NCBI RefSeq assembly: GCF_009730335.1
Contig: NZ_CP046315.1
Coordinates: 1,922,001 to 1,986,000 of the forward strand
From: Schaalia odontolytica
GTDB taxonomy: Bacteria; Actinomycetota; Actinomycetes; Actinomycetales; Actinomycetaceae
Direction of reading: 5' to 3'
Length of the DNA: 64,000 nt
Shown here: one piece after another, positions 32,435-41,347 of the stretch
How positions within the stretch are numbered: the first letter of the stretch is position 1
How the letters are laid out: each line of letters begins with the position of its first letter
Made by a program: the position numbers and the translations under genes
Notes under the pieces: generated by a model
Seen by the model: only the letters and a program-made list of their open reading frames with translations
The model's database searches: none
What the model was told of the DNA's origin: nothing

Positions 32435-33640
32435 ATGTTGATTCTGCACACCTCCGACTGGCACCTGGGACGCACGCTGCACGGCGCGTCCCTGGGAGAC
32501 AGCGCGGACGCGTTCATTGAGTGGCTGGTGGCCCTGGTGCGTGAGCGCGGCGTGGATGCCGTGCTCATCTCGGGCGACGTGTTCGACCGCGCGGTCCCGC
32601 CCGTGGATGCGCTCGCTCGGATGCGCCGCGCCCTGCGCGAGCTGACGGAGATCACGACACTCATCCTGACGTCGGGAAACCACGATGGGGCTGCTCGCCT
32701 GGGGCTGTTCGCCGACATGCTCACCCCCTCGCTGCACGTGGTGACGGACCCGGAGGCGATCGGCACGCCCGTCGAGGCCGGGGGTGCTCTCGTGTACCCG
32801 ATGCCCTACCTGGAGCCCGACCTCGTGCGCCAGAGTCTGTCGGACCTGCCTGCGCGGGGCGAGGCCGACCTACCCACTCCCCTGCCTCGCTCCCACCAGG
32901 CGGTTCTGGGGGCGGCGTTGCGCCGGGTGCGCGCGGACCTTTCGGCTCGGCGCGACGCGGGCGACGAGCGCCCGGCCATCGCGATGCCGCACGCCTTCGT
33001 GACGGGCGCCCAGGCCTCGGATTCGGAGCGCGACATCCAGGTGGGCGGCGTCCCCTCCGTATCGGCGGACCTGTTCGACACGCTCGGGGACGAGGAGCCC
33101 CTGACCCACGGCCTGGACTACGTGGCGGCCGGGCACCTGCACCGCCCGCAGGACATCTCGGGTGCATCCGTCCCGATCCGCTACGCGGGCTCCCCCATCG
33201 CGTATTCATTCTCCGAGGCCGGGGCCACCAAGTCGATCACCCTCCTGACCACGGATGCCACCTCGGTGACCGACATCGAGGTGGTGCCCATCCCCACGCT
33301 GCGGGGCATCGCGGTACTCGAGGGAACCATGGATGAGCTGCTCGCGGATCCCGACGAGGCCACCACGGCCTCGTACGTGTCGATCACGGTCACGGACGAC
33401 GCGCGCCCCGAGCGCATGGTTCCTCGCATCCGGGAGGTCTACCCGCATGCCCTGGTCGTCGTGCACCGTCCCTCCCAGGCCCCCGCGCTCGCTCCCGCGA
33501 TGACCGTGCGCGCGTCCCGCGATCCGCGCGAGGTCACGGAGGAGTTTTACGAGGCCGTGGGCGGGCGGGCGCTAAGCGCTCAGGAGCGCGAGCTGGCCCT
33601 GGACGTGTGGGCGCAGCTTCGAGGAAAGGACATGCAGTGA
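32435..33640 (+). CDS. sbcD: Exonuclease subunit SbcD
   Basis: Mn-dependent nuclease subunit of the SbcCD (Mre11-Rad50-like) complex, which cuts DNA hairpins and ends with blocked termini. 401 residues; metallophosphoesterase motifs D-W-H-L-G near 8, G-D-V-F-D-R near 48, G-N-H-D-G near 84, and G-H-L-H near 230, followed by the capping domain. ATG 32435 is preferred: it begins the first strand (M-L-I-L-H-T-S-D). Its stop overlaps the sbcC start (GTGA). Confidence 0.96.
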   Translation: MLILHTSDWHLGRTLHGASLGDSADAFIEWLVALVRERGVDAVLISGDVFDRAVPPVDALARMRRALRELTEITTLILTSGNHDGAARLGLFADMLTPSLHVVTDPEAIGTPVEAGGALVYPMPYLEPDLVRQSLSDLPARGEADLPTPLPRSHQAVLGAALRRVRADLSARRDAGDERPAIAMPHAFVTGAQASDSERDIQVGGVPSVSADLFDTLGDEEPLTHGLDYVAAGHLHRPQDISGASVPIRYAGSPIAYSFSEAGATKSITLLTTDATSVTDIEVVPIPTLRGIAVLEGTMDELLADPDEATTASYVSITVTDDARPERMVPRIREVYPHALVVVHRPSQAPALAPAMTVRASRDPREVTEEFYEAVGGRALSAQERELALDVWAQLRGKDMQ

Positions 33641-36600
33641 AGATTCGGTGGCTACGTATTGTGGGCATCGGCCCCTTCGCGGGCGAGCATACGGTCGACT
33701 TTTCGGCCTTCGAGGACTCGGGGCTGTTCCTGCTGGACGGACCGACGGGCGCGGGCAAGTCCACGCTCATCGACGCGATCACCTTCGCCCTGTACGGCGA
33801 CGTGGCGCGCACGAAGGACGCGTCGAAGGACCGCCTGCGGTCCAACCACATCTCGGATTCGGATCCGTCGGAGGCGGACCTGGTGTTCGAGGTGGGGACG
33901 GGCATCTACCGGGTGACCCGCACCCCCGCGTACACCCCGGCGGGCAAGAAGTCGCAGCGCAATTCGAAGTCGACGCTGATGCGAGTCGTGGAGGATCCGG
34001 ACGCGCCGGACGGGTGGCGTACGGTGGAGCCGATCGCGTCGGGTCCCCGCGACGTGGGCTCAGAAATTCCGGCAATCGTGGGCCTGGATAAGGACCAGTT
34101 CCTGCAGACGATCGTGCTCCCGCAGGGCAAGTTCTCCCAGTTCCTCAACGCCACATCGGATGCTCGCGAGCAGATCCTGCGCGACATTTTCGACACGCAG
34201 ATCTACGTGGACTTCACGAAGGCCCTCGTCGATGCGGCCACCTCGTCGAAACGCGGCATCGAAGAGCGGCGCGTGGCTGCCATCGGCGCTTTCGAGCGCG
34301 TGCGCTCACTGGACGCAGCCTTTGCCGAGAACGGCACTGAGGACGGGTCTGCCGCCGACGGCCGTGCGGCCGACGCCAAGGAGGCCGATCAGCTGGATGC
34401 GGGCGCGGAGGATTCCAGCGCCGTGACGCGCTGGGCCGAGGACGCATGCGAGCGCGCACGCGAGGCGCACGCACAGACCCTGCACGTTGCCGAGGTGGCC
34501 ACGGCAACCGCGCGCGAGGCTTCCCGCGCCCTGTCCGAGGGGCGTGCCCTGGCTGAGGCTCAAGCGGAGCACGCACGCCTCAGCGCGACGCTCACCGAGC
34601 TCACCTCATCGGAGGGAGCAATCGCATCCGACCGTGAGCGCGCGGGTCAGGCCCGCCGAGCGCTGGCCGTGGCTCCCCTCGACGCGGCCGAGGCCTCGGC
34701 ACGCGCTCGTCTGGAGGCTGCGGGAGACCAGGTTGCGGCCCTATCCCCTGCTCTCGGAGACGAAGATTCCATCGATTCCACATCCTTGACACCCGAGGCC
34801 GTGGCCACTCTCGGCAAGCGGGCGCAGGACCTGCGCGGCGAGGCGACGCGCACGCGCGGTTCTCTCGAGGAGGCCCTGGCCGTCGAACGCTCGCTGCCCG
34901 AAGTGCGCACCCACATCGACTCGCTGCGCTCCCAGCATGAGCAGGCATTGGCGCGCATCGCGTCGATCGAGGCCGAGCGCGAGACGTTGCCCCTGCGCAT
35001 CGAGCAGGCCTCCGAGGCCCTGCGCCTCATGCGAGCGGATGCCGACACGCTGCCCGAGGCCGCGTCCGCGCTGCGCGCCCTCAACGAGCGCCTGGATGCC
35101 TCCATGCAGGCGGACCTGCTGCGCTCGGCCCTCCTCGGAGCATCGGACGAGCTGCGCGAGGCCACGGTCGCCGCGAAGCTTGCGAATGCCGCGGCGGCGG
35201 ACGGCCACGACCTGTGGATCGCGCAGAGCGCATCGGCGCTCGCACGCGAACTCGAGGAGGACATACCCTGTCCCGTGTGTGGCTCCACCGCTCACCCCAA
35301 TCCCGCACCGGCCGCGGACGGGGAGATCACGCGCGAGCAGGTCGCGGAGCTCGACCAGGCGCGAGACCATGCGGAGGCCGCGCTGCGGGATGCGCAGGCT
35401 GGCCACCAGGATCTTGTGCGTCGTATCGCCCAGCTCAACGAGGTGGCCGGCGCCCCCACGCCAACGCTCGAAACCGAGCGGGATCGAGCCGCCGAGCTCG
35501 TTGCGAAGCTCAAGGCTCTCAGCCCGCAGATCACAGAGATCGAGGCGGCCCTCGCGCAGGAGCGCGCCCGCCTCGACGGCCTCACGGACTCCCTCGCGAG
35601 CGCCCGAGAGACCGCCGCTTCCCTCGCGTCCACCCTCCAGGAGCGCACATCTGCTCTGGCTGCGGCTGAGGCCCGCGTGGAGACTGAGCGCGCCGACTAC
35701 ACCTCCCTCGATGCGCGCGCTACAGCCCTGGATGAGCGCGCACACCGGGCGGCAGCCCTGGCCGTGGCCTGCGCCGATTGGGACAATGCCCGCGCCGCGC
35801 TCGCGCAGGCGCAGCGATCCCTTGCGAATGCACTTGAGGAACAGGGCCTCGAGGCGGACTCGTGGCGCACGCTCCTGCTTCCACTCCCCCAGGTCGAGGC
35901 TCTCGAGGCGCGCGTGGCCGCGCATGAGAAGGCACTCTTCGCGGCACGCGAAGCGCTTGCTTCGGAGCGCCTGACCCGTGCGGCGTCAGCGCCCGCGCCG
36001 GACCTTGAGGCCCTCACCGAGACCGCCCGCAAGGCCGAGGAGGACGCCGCTATGGCGGCCCGAGCTTCGGGTATTCTCGAGCAGCACTGCGCTCAGCTGG
36101 ACGCCGCCCACGCCTCCCTCGAGCAGGCGTTGGAGGCGCTCGGGCGTGCCCGGGAGCAGGCCGGGCCCATCCGCCGCCTGGCAGACATTGCCGCGGCATC
36201 CGGCCCGGAGAACCTGGCCTCCACTCCCCTGTCGGCGTGGGTGCTCATCGCGCGACTAGAGGAGGTCCTGGCGGCCGCGAACCCGCGCCTCGCGGCAATC
36301 TCATCGGGACGCTACGAGCTCGTGTCCGTCCCCGACGACGGCACCGCCTCGCGCAAGTCCGGCCTGGGCCTGGCAATCGTCGATCACGATACGGACGCGC
36401 TACGCAGCCCGCGCACGCTGTCGGGCGGGGAAACGTTCTACACGTCCCTCGCGCTGGCGCTCGGCCTCGCGGACGTCGTCTCAGCCGAGGCCGGAGGCGT
36501 CGAGCTGCGCACGATGTTCATCGACGAGGGCTTCGGATCGCTCGACTCGCACACGCTGAGCCTGGTCATGGCGCAGCTCCAGGCGCTGCGCTGCGCGGGA

Positions 36601-36711
36601 CGCACGGTCGGCGTCATCTCGCACGTCGAGGAGATGGCGACCCAGATCGCGGATCAGATCCAGGTGCGACCTCTGCCGGAGGGCGGATCGACCCTCAGCG
36701 TGCGCGCGTAG
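33637..36711 (+). CDS. sbcC: Exonuclease subunit SbcC (Rad50-like ATPase)
   Basis: ABC-type SMC-like ATPase partner of SbcD, 1024 residues. Walker A G-P-T-G-A-G-K-S-T near 35, two long coiled-coil arms rich in Ala, Glu and Arg, a zinc hook C-P-V-C (Cys545, Cys548) in the middle, the ABC signature L-S-G-G-E-T near 930, and Walker B F-I-D-E-G-F-G-S-L-D near 965. GTG 33637 overlaps the sbcD stop and follows AGGAAAGGA. Nothing is missing. Convergent with the DUF6912 gene, 3 nt between stops. Confidence 0.97.
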   Translation: MKIRWLRIVGIGPFAGEHTVDFSAFEDSGLFLLDGPTGAGKSTLIDAITFALYGDVARTKDASKDRLRSNHISDSDPSEADLVFEVGTGIYRVTRTPAYTPAGKKSQRNSKSTLMRVVEDPDAPDGWRTVEPIASGPRDVGSEIPAIVGLDKDQFLQTIVLPQGKFSQFLNATSDAREQILRDIFDTQIYVDFTKALVDAATSSKRGIEERRVAAIGAFERVRSLDAAFAENGTEDGSAADGRAADAKEADQLDAGAEDSSAVTRWAEDACERAREAHAQTLHVAEVATATAREASRALSEGRALAEAQAEHARLSATLTELTSSEGAIASDRERAGQARRALAVAPLDAAEASARARLEAAGDQVAALSPALGDEDSIDSTSLTPEAVATLGKRAQDLRGEATRTRGSLEEALAVERSLPEVRTHIDSLRSQHEQALARIASIEAERETLPLRIEQASEALRLMRADADTLPEAASALRALNERLDASMQADLLRSALLGASDELREATVAAKLANAAAADGHDLWIAQSASALARELEEDIPCPVCGSTAHPNPAPAADGEITREQVAELDQARDHAEAALRDAQAGHQDLVRRIAQLNEVAGAPTPTLETERDRAAELVAKLKALSPQITEIEAALAQERARLDGLTDSLASARETAASLASTLQERTSALAAAEARVETERADYTSLDARATALDERAHRAAALAVACADWDNARAALAQAQRSLANALEEQGLEADSWRTLLLPLPQVEALEARVAAHEKALFAAREALASERLTRAASAPAPDLEALTETARKAEEDAAMAARASGILEQHCAQLDAAHASLEQALEALGRAREQAGPIRRLADIAAASGPENLASTPLSAWVLIARLEEVLAAANPRLAAISSGRYELVSVPDDGTASRKSGLGLAIVDHDTDALRSPRTLSGGETFYTSLALALGLADVVSAEAGGVELRTMFIDEGFGSLDSHTLSLVMAQLQALRCAGRTVGVISHVEEMATQIADQIQVRPLPEGGSTLSVRA

Positions 36712-36714
36712 GTG

Positions 36715-37185
36715 TCAGCCCTGGTGCAGGGCGAGGACGGCGGGGCGCTCGGAGCGGTCGAACCACGCCAGGGAGGACTCCCACAGGGCGGCCACGGCCT
36801 CGTCGGCGCTCTCCTGCGTATCGGCGCTCAGGACGGCCTGCACTGCGGGTGAGGCGTCGGGCAGGTCCGCGAGGATAGCGGCCACGTCCGACCAGGTGTA
36901 TTCGAAGGCCGGGGCCGCGAAGATGTGGGGTTCGATCTGCTCGCCGGGGGTCAGCGTCGTCGAGGTGGGGGTGTCGACGGCCAGGACGACGCGAGCGACG
37001 CCCGCTCCCTCCGTCTCACGCGCCAGTTCGAGGGAGGACAGCGCCGCCTCGGTGATGGCGTCGTCCTCGAGGACCTCGATATCCTCTCCACTCATGCCGG
37101 CCTCGGGCACACACAGGACGCCGCTGCGCACGGGCGGCAGCGGGACGCACAGGTCGGACAGGACGGCGGGAACATAGACGCGCAT
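36715..37185 (-). CDS. DUF6912-type conserved actinobacterial protein
   Basis: 156 residues from ATG 37185, beginning M-R-V-Y-V-P-A, the usual opening of this actinobacterial family of unknown function. It is a soluble, acidic protein with alternating strands and helices and ends L-A-L-H-Q-G. A long helix-rich centre reads S-L-E-L-A-R-E-T-E-G. It follows the TadZ/CpaE-like gene by only 2 nt, so it is the last gene of that minus-strand operon. The frame further upstream is not used because it lacks a ribosome site and overlaps the neighbour. Confidence 0.75.
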   Translation of the reverse strand: MRVYVPAVLSDLCVPLPPVRSGVLCVPEAGMSGEDIEVLEDDAITEAALSSLELARETEGAGVARVVLAVDTPTSTTLTPGEQIEPHIFAAPAFEYTWSDVAAILADLPDASPAVQAVLSADTQESADEAVAALWESSLAWFDRSERPAVLALHQG

Positions 37186-37187
37186 GG

Positions 37188-38375
37188 TCACAGTGTAGGC
37201 ACCCACTGCTCGACAATCGCCTGCAACGCGTCGGATGCGTCGCAACGCGCACCGTTTTCTCCCAGAGCCTTGCCTCGCAGGGAAGCCCGCCCAACCCCCT
37301 CATCCTCGGGAACGACGTGGAAAATGCAGTCGGGCATGAAAGCGCCGATCGCCGCCTGCAGGGAGGGCACCGGGTGCGGGCCGATATCCGCGGTGCTCAC
37401 GCGGTTGACGATCACCTCGACCGGAATGGCGCGCTCTTGTGCCTCCCACCACCGCGCTAGGAACGAGAGCCGGTTGATGCCGACGATATCACCGCGCGCG
37501 ACGATGACGAGCCGATCGGCGCGCTCAAGCACCCCGAGCGCGGCATCGTCACGGCTGGCCCCGCGCGAGGCCTTTTCCAGCGAGGTCGACGCAATATCAA
37601 CGACCGAGTAACGGGCGCTCAGGCGCAGTGCCCCGACGATGGATTCGATACCGGGTTTGCTCACTTCTCGCCAGCGGTGTGGCGTCACGAGGCCCGTGAT
37701 GACGTGCAGGTTCTCGGAGCGCATGACGGCTGCCCCGAGCGTGTCCGCGGGCGTGATGGGGCCGCGCGAGGCCGTACGCGCGAGGGTTGACAGACCCGAC
37801 GCATGGACGGGAAGGCCCAGCAGGTGCGCGATCGTCGGGTTGGCGGTGTCCGCATCGACGAGGAGGGTGGGCCCGTGGGCGGACAGCGCGGTCGCGATAC
37901 CGACAGCGAGGGTCGTACGCCCGGGCGCACCGGATGTCCCCCAGACGGCCAGCACGCTGCCCGGAGCGGAGGGCGGAGGAGGCGGCGGTGGTGCGGACGA
38001 GGCCGTGGCAGGGGTCGAGCGGCGCGTGCGCGTCGCCGCGATGAGAGAGTTGACGACCTGGTCGGGGCTGCCGGGCGCGGCGACCGAGGCGACCCCCAGA
38101 GCGATGAGGCGGGAGCGCTCGTGATGGGGCGCAAGGGCAACGACGACCATGCCGCAAGCGCGCAGCGATTCAACGGTCTCGATCGTCAGGTCGGGGTCGG
38201 ATCCGTCGATGACCGCGAGGTCGGCGAGGCCGGCGCGGGCCGCGGCGACGACCTCAGCCAGGTCAGCGCAGCGCCGGACGATGGCAAGGACATCCGATCG
38301 GGCCTGAATCGCCTGGATGAGGGGTGCCTCGTAGCGCTGATCGGCGAGGACGACTACCCCGTGGACGGAGCTCAC
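37188..38375 (-). CDS. CpaE/TadZ-like P-loop protein with altered Walker A
   Basis: 395 residues from GTG 38375, overlapping the SAF-protein stop (GTGA). N-terminal receiver-like part (1-130), a poly-Pro linker near 145, then a MinD/ParA-type ATPase domain. Its P-loop reads G-T-S-G-A-P-G-R-T-T: the essential lysine is an arginine. D-A-D-T-A-N and the V-V-D-I-A strand follow. CpaE/TadZ proteins place pilus machinery at a pole; here the partner is a CpaB/SAF-like membrane protein but no pilin or secretin gene is in the window. ATP hydrolysis may be weak or lost. The linker carries one GACGAGGCCGTGG copy (37996). Confidence 0.75.
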   Translation of the reverse strand: MSSVHGVVVLADQRYEAPLIQAIQARSDVLAIVRRCADLAEVVAAARAGLADLAVIDGSDPDLTIETVESLRACGMVVVALAPHHERSRLIALGVASVAAPGSPDQVVNSLIAATRTRRSTPATASSAPPPPPPPSAPGSVLAVWGTSGAPGRTTLAVGIATALSAHGPTLLVDADTANPTIAHLLGLPVHASGLSTLARTASRGPITPADTLGAAVMRSENLHVITGLVTPHRWREVSKPGIESIVGALRLSARYSVVDIASTSLEKASRGASRDDAALGVLERADRLVIVARGDIVGINRLSFLARWWEAQERAIPVEVIVNRVSTADIGPHPVPSLQAAIGAFMPDCIFHVVPEDEGVGRASLRGKALGENGARCDASDALQAIVEQWVPTL

Positions 38376-39028
38376 GGCGCCCCCACGGGGACTGCGGCCA
38401 GCTCGTCGGTCGAGGACTGCGCGGCGAGGAGGACCGGCATGGACTGGGCGTTCGCGAGGATCTCGATCCGCTGGCCACGGTGCGACTGGGACGAGGCCTC
38501 GATCCGACGCACGAAGGTGAAGGTCCCCTCGATCTCGCGCGCCTGATTGCCAGCCTGTCCCTGCGTGCGCGCGGGGATCGTCCACAGCCGAATCCGCGTT
38601 CCGTCAGCGACCCCGTCGGGCAGCCCGGCACTGACCGTGACGGCCACGCGCAGCATGTCTGTCTGCACTGTTCCGCTGTCCCCCTGCGACAGATCCGTGC
38701 GCATGACGATCTGGCCGGGGGTGATCTGCCGAGTCACGACGGACCCCATGGGGGCCTCGGACGTGGGAACGTAGACGTCCGAGTCGACGCTGAGGACAAC
38801 CTCTCGGACATTGTCCGCAGTGAGGGTTTCCCCCGGGGCGATGGTCGTCGTCGCGGTGTAGACGCGGCTTCCTCCCCGCAGGAGGCCGCTGAGAGCACTG
38901 AATGCGATCAGGGACGCGATGATAAGGACCAAGCCGATAACGAATCGACGGTCCATCTTGCCGGGGGCGCGCGTCGGGATCGACACTGAAGCTGAGACGC
39001 GTTTCACTCTTCTATGATGCACGCTCAT
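38372..39028 (-). CDS. SAF-domain membrane protein (CpaB/RcpC-like)
   Basis: 218 residues: a basic N-terminal segment, one membrane helix near 30-50, then an external SAF domain (about 57-125; A-P-G-E-T-L-T-A-D-N-V and I-T-P-G-Q-I-V) and a strand-rich C-terminal part. SAF domains of this type occur in Flp-pilus assembly proteins CpaB and in flagellar P-ring chaperones. It overlaps the CpaE-like gene, which suggests a shared envelope-linked job. The start could be ATG 39028 or the GTG codon 7 codons later; neither has a strong ribosome site. Confidence 0.75.
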   Translation of the reverse strand: MSVHHRRVKRVSASVSIPTRAPGKMDRRFVIGLVLIIASLIAFSALSGLLRGGSRVYTATTTIAPGETLTADNVREVVLSVDSDVYVPTSEAPMGSVVTRQITPGQIVMRTDLSQGDSGTVQTDMLRVAVTVSAGLPDGVADGTRIRLWTIPARTQGQAGNQAREIEGTFTFVRRIEASSQSHRGQRIEILANAQSMPVLLAAQSSTDELAAVPVGAP

Positions 39029-39067
39029 CCGAAAAAGCGGTAGGTTGTCGACTATTCATCAGAACCA

Positions 39068-39082
39068 ACCGATCCGATCGGT
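39068..39082. promoter_or_regulatory. Perfect 15-bp palindrome between divergent genes
   Basis: ACCGATC-C-GATCGGT, between the SAF gene and the HTH gene. Size and position fit the operator of a dimeric regulator, possibly the adjacent HTH protein. Confidence 0.45.
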
Positions 39083-39152
39083 GAGATGACGCATAAAAAA
39101 TTGCTGACTCAAACCAATCAAACGAAGCAACCCCAACTGATAGCGTAGTGCC

Positions 39153-39365
39153 ATGGCAACACGATTCCTCACTCTCGCTGACGTCGCCGAGACCCTGAAT
39201 CTCACGATGTCAGCCACCCGCGCCCTCGTTTCCTCCGGCGAGCTCCCGGCCATTCAGGTCGGCGGCAAGCATGTGTGGAGGATCGAAGAATCGGTCCTGG
39301 AGCAGTTCATCCAGGATCAATACGCCGCGACGCGCGAGCGTCAGAAGGCGGAGAACGCTCACTAG
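39153..39365 (+). CDS. BldC/excisionase-like helix-turn-helix protein
   Basis: 70 residues. MerR-type winged helix: L-T-L-A-D-V-A-E-T-L-N-L-T (helix-turn-helix), then G-E-L-P-A-I-Q-V-G-G-K-H-V-W-R-I (wing), and a charged C-terminal helix. BldC of Streptomyces has this size and pattern and represses development genes; the gene here is a small stand-alone DNA-binding protein. A 15-bp palindrome lies 70 bp upstream. Its stop overlaps that of the convergent gene at 39362 by a few bases. Confidence 0.82.
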   Translation: MATRFLTLADVAETLNLTMSATRALVSSGELPAIQVGGKHVWRIEESVLEQFIQDQYAATRERQKAENAH

Positions 39366-39925
39366 TCGTCCGACCATCGCTGGCCGAGCACGCGGAGTCG
39401 ACGAAGCCCCGCAAGTGCCAGCGACACGGTCATGCCACCTACTTCATCCCGGTCGTCATAGGCGAAGGCCTCTCCATCCAGGGCGACATCGACGTGGTCC
39501 GCATAGACCGCGTCGATGATCCCCCGATGGTCACCCCCGTCGGATTCGATGACGACTCCGACACCGCGTGCACCTAGTTCGCGCAGGACATGGCCAACGC
39601 CGACGCCTCCTCGCACGGAGGACTCGCGCGCAACACTGCGCCCGAGGGGCCAGGCCGCGACGATTGCGGAGAGCATGATCAGGCTATCGTCGCGACCTCC
39701 GCGCAGGAGCACCCACGAGCGGGTCGAATCGAGCACCGCCCCAGTGATCGTCAAACCCCCTCGCAGCGCCAGTGTAATATCACCGTCTGCACCGGCCAGG
39801 CGGGCAGACAGGCTGACCGAGGCGCGTTCAGCATCGGTGAGTTCGTCGATGAGCGCATCGAGATCGCGACCGCGCTCATCATCAAATTGTGCTTCTAGCT
39901 CGGCAATGAACGCTGACATATCCAT
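39362..39925 (-). CDS. Conserved hypothetical protein, actinobacterial
   Basis: 187 residues from ATG 39925. Soluble. An acidic N-terminal helix (F-D-D-E-R-G-R-D-L-D-A-L-I-D-E-L-T) is followed by Gly-rich strands resembling an OB- or SH3-like barrel (L-R-G-G-L-T-I-T-G-A-V-L-D), and a C-terminal G-M-T-V-S-L-A-L-A-G-L-R-R-L. I do not recognise a named family; similar proteins are common near HTH and secA genes in this group. Its start region faces the LysM gene over a 129-bp intergenic with the promoter at 39988. Confidence 0.6.
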   Translation of the reverse strand: MDMSAFIAELEAQFDDERGRDLDALIDELTDAERASVSLSARLAGADGDITLALRGGLTITGAVLDSTRSWVLLRGGRDDSLIMLSAIVAAWPLGRSVARESSVRGGVGVGHVLRELGARGVGVVIESDGGDHRGIIDAVYADHVDVALDGEAFAYDDRDEVGGMTVSLALAGLRRLRVLGQRWSDD

Positions 39926-39987
39926 GCCCCTACGATGCCACATTCATGCGCCACACATCACATTTAGATAACATAAACTAACATCTA

Positions 39988-40016
39988 TTGACATAGTGCA
40001 CTATAAAGCGGATAGT
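39988..40016 (+). promoter_or_regulatory. Candidate promoter of the LysM-protein gene
   Basis: TTGACA (39988-39993), a 17-bp spacer and GATAGT (40011-40016) in an AT-rich stretch, 38 bp before ATG 40055. Confidence 0.5.
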
Positions 40017-40054
40017 TAAGGTATCGAATCCGTCCACTCAATGAAGAGTTCACC

Positions 40055-40777
40055 ATGACTGATGATTCACTGACCGTCGCCGGCCAATCACACCTCACCG
40101 ACGCATTTCTCTGGCTCGTTGGTGCCCCGCTGTGCCTCCTCGACGCACTCTATCTCTCCCGCCTCGCTCCACCCCTAAGCGCGGAGCGTCCCGAGACGCT
40201 CATCCTCTGGGTTCTCGGCATTGCTGCCCTCGCACTCCTGGCGTGGAGTCTCCTATGCTCAGCATGCGCTCACCTCGCGCTCCTGCGCGTTGCTCCCCCA
40301 GCGGCGCGCACAGCTGCACGTTTCTTTGTCTCCCGTTGCGGCACCCGTCTCTCGCGGTCGCTTCTGGCTCGCGCCGGAGCCAGCGCATTGATTGGCTCCA
40401 CACTCGTCACCGGTGCACCCGCCGCGGCTTCCCTGGCAGCACCGCAGGAACAGACCTCCCCCACCGTCTCACTGACATGGGCGGATACCCCCGGAGCCCC
40501 TTCCCCCGACCAGGAGGCGACACAGACTGCTCCGGCCACATTGCCCGTGCCCGCGCAGGATGCACCGGACGCGGATACGCCCGATCACCCTACCTCAATC
40601 ACGGTCGCGCCGGGCGATTCACTCTGGTCGATCGCCGCCTCCCTGCGCCCCGACGCCGATGATGCGCACATCGACGCCACGTGGCGGGCAATCCACGCGG
40701 CCAACGCCGAATCGGTCCACGACCCCGCTCTCATCTACCCCGGACAGACACTCGCCATCCCCCAGGACCTGCCATGA
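40055..40777 (+). CDS. LysM-domain membrane protein
   Basis: 240 residues: an N-terminal pair of membrane helices (about 18-35 and 48-75), an Ala/Pro-rich stretch with a third weak hydrophobic segment, a Pro/Thr linker and a C-terminal LysM domain (about 180-238). The LysM domain has the pattern I-T-V-A-P-G-D-S-L-W-S-I-A and Y-P-G-Q-T-L-A-I-P. LysM binds N-acetylglucosamine in peptidoglycan, so the C-terminus is outside. It overlaps the next gene by ATGA. Conserved with the Rv3235-like and SecA neighbours in actinobacteria. Confidence 0.85.
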   Translation: MTDDSLTVAGQSHLTDAFLWLVGAPLCLLDALYLSRLAPPLSAERPETLILWVLGIAALALLAWSLLCSACAHLALLRVAPPAARTAARFFVSRCGTRLSRSLLARAGASALIGSTLVTGAPAAASLAAPQEQTSPTVSLTWADTPGAPSPDQEATQTAPATLPVPAQDAPDADTPDHPTSITVAPGDSLWSIAASLRPDADDAHIDATWRAIHAANAESVHDPALIYPGQTLAIPQDLP

Positions 40778-41265
40778 GCACCCAAATCGCGCCCCGGCCT
40801 CGCGCCTCCGAGGCCCCCAGACGACGGACCAGCACGAGGCCCACCCCCACCCGTCCGATCCAGCCCACCCCGTTCCGGTGGAGTCAGGATCCTCAGTTGG
40901 TCTACAGGGCGGCAACATCGCCGACACCAACCCACTACGTCACCCTCCCACGGCAGAATCTCCCGGATCCCGGACCGTGGGCGGCGAACCTCGCACGCGC
41001 CATCGTCGAGGTCGTCACGGGCGTTCGTCAGGCACCCCAGCTACGCCGTTGGATGTTGCCCGACCTCTACGGAGCCCTCGCATGCGTCCACTTATCCCCT
41101 TGCGCGCGGGGAACAAGGCCCGTCCACGTGCGCACGTGTCCCCTTGACGAGCGCACAACAGAGGCCGCCGTCATCGTCTCCACCGTGTCACGCACCTACG
41201 CCCTTGCTCTGCGCCTTGAGGAGTACCACGGACGCTGGATCACGACGGCCCTCGAACTCGCCTGA
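40774..41265 (+). CDS. Rv3235-like (DUF6459) protein
   Basis: 163 residues from ATG 40774 in the previous stop. A Pro/Arg/Thr-rich lead of about 50 residues comes before a compact domain with W-A-A-N-L-A-R-A-I-V-E-V-V-T-G, R-W-M-L-P-D-L-Y-G-A-L and a final strand pair A-L-R-L-E-E-Y-H-G-R-W-I-T-T-A-L-E. This matches the Rv3235 family found next to secA1 in mycobacteria and relatives. Function unknown. A strong two-sided terminator follows and separates it from secA. Confidence 0.82.
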   Translation: MSTQIAPRPRASEAPRRRTSTRPTPTRPIQPTPFRWSQDPQLVYRAATSPTPTHYVTLPRQNLPDPGPWAANLARAIVEVVTGVRQAPQLRRWMLPDLYGALACVHLSPCARGTRPVHVRTCPLDERTTEAAVIVSTVSRTYALALRLEEYHGRWITTALELA

Positions 41266-41297
41266 CGGACCGGCCGCGCGGCTCGACGGATACACAA

Positions 41298-41335
41298 ACG
41301 GGTGAGGGGGCTCCCACAGGAACCCCCTCACCCGT
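41298..41335. terminator. Bidirectional terminator between Rv3235-like gene and secA
   Basis: ACGGGTGAGGGGG and CCCCCTCACCCGT form a perfect 13-bp stem with a 12-nt loop, between two convergent stops. Confidence 0.85.
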
Positions 41336-41347
41336 GACGTGTACCGA

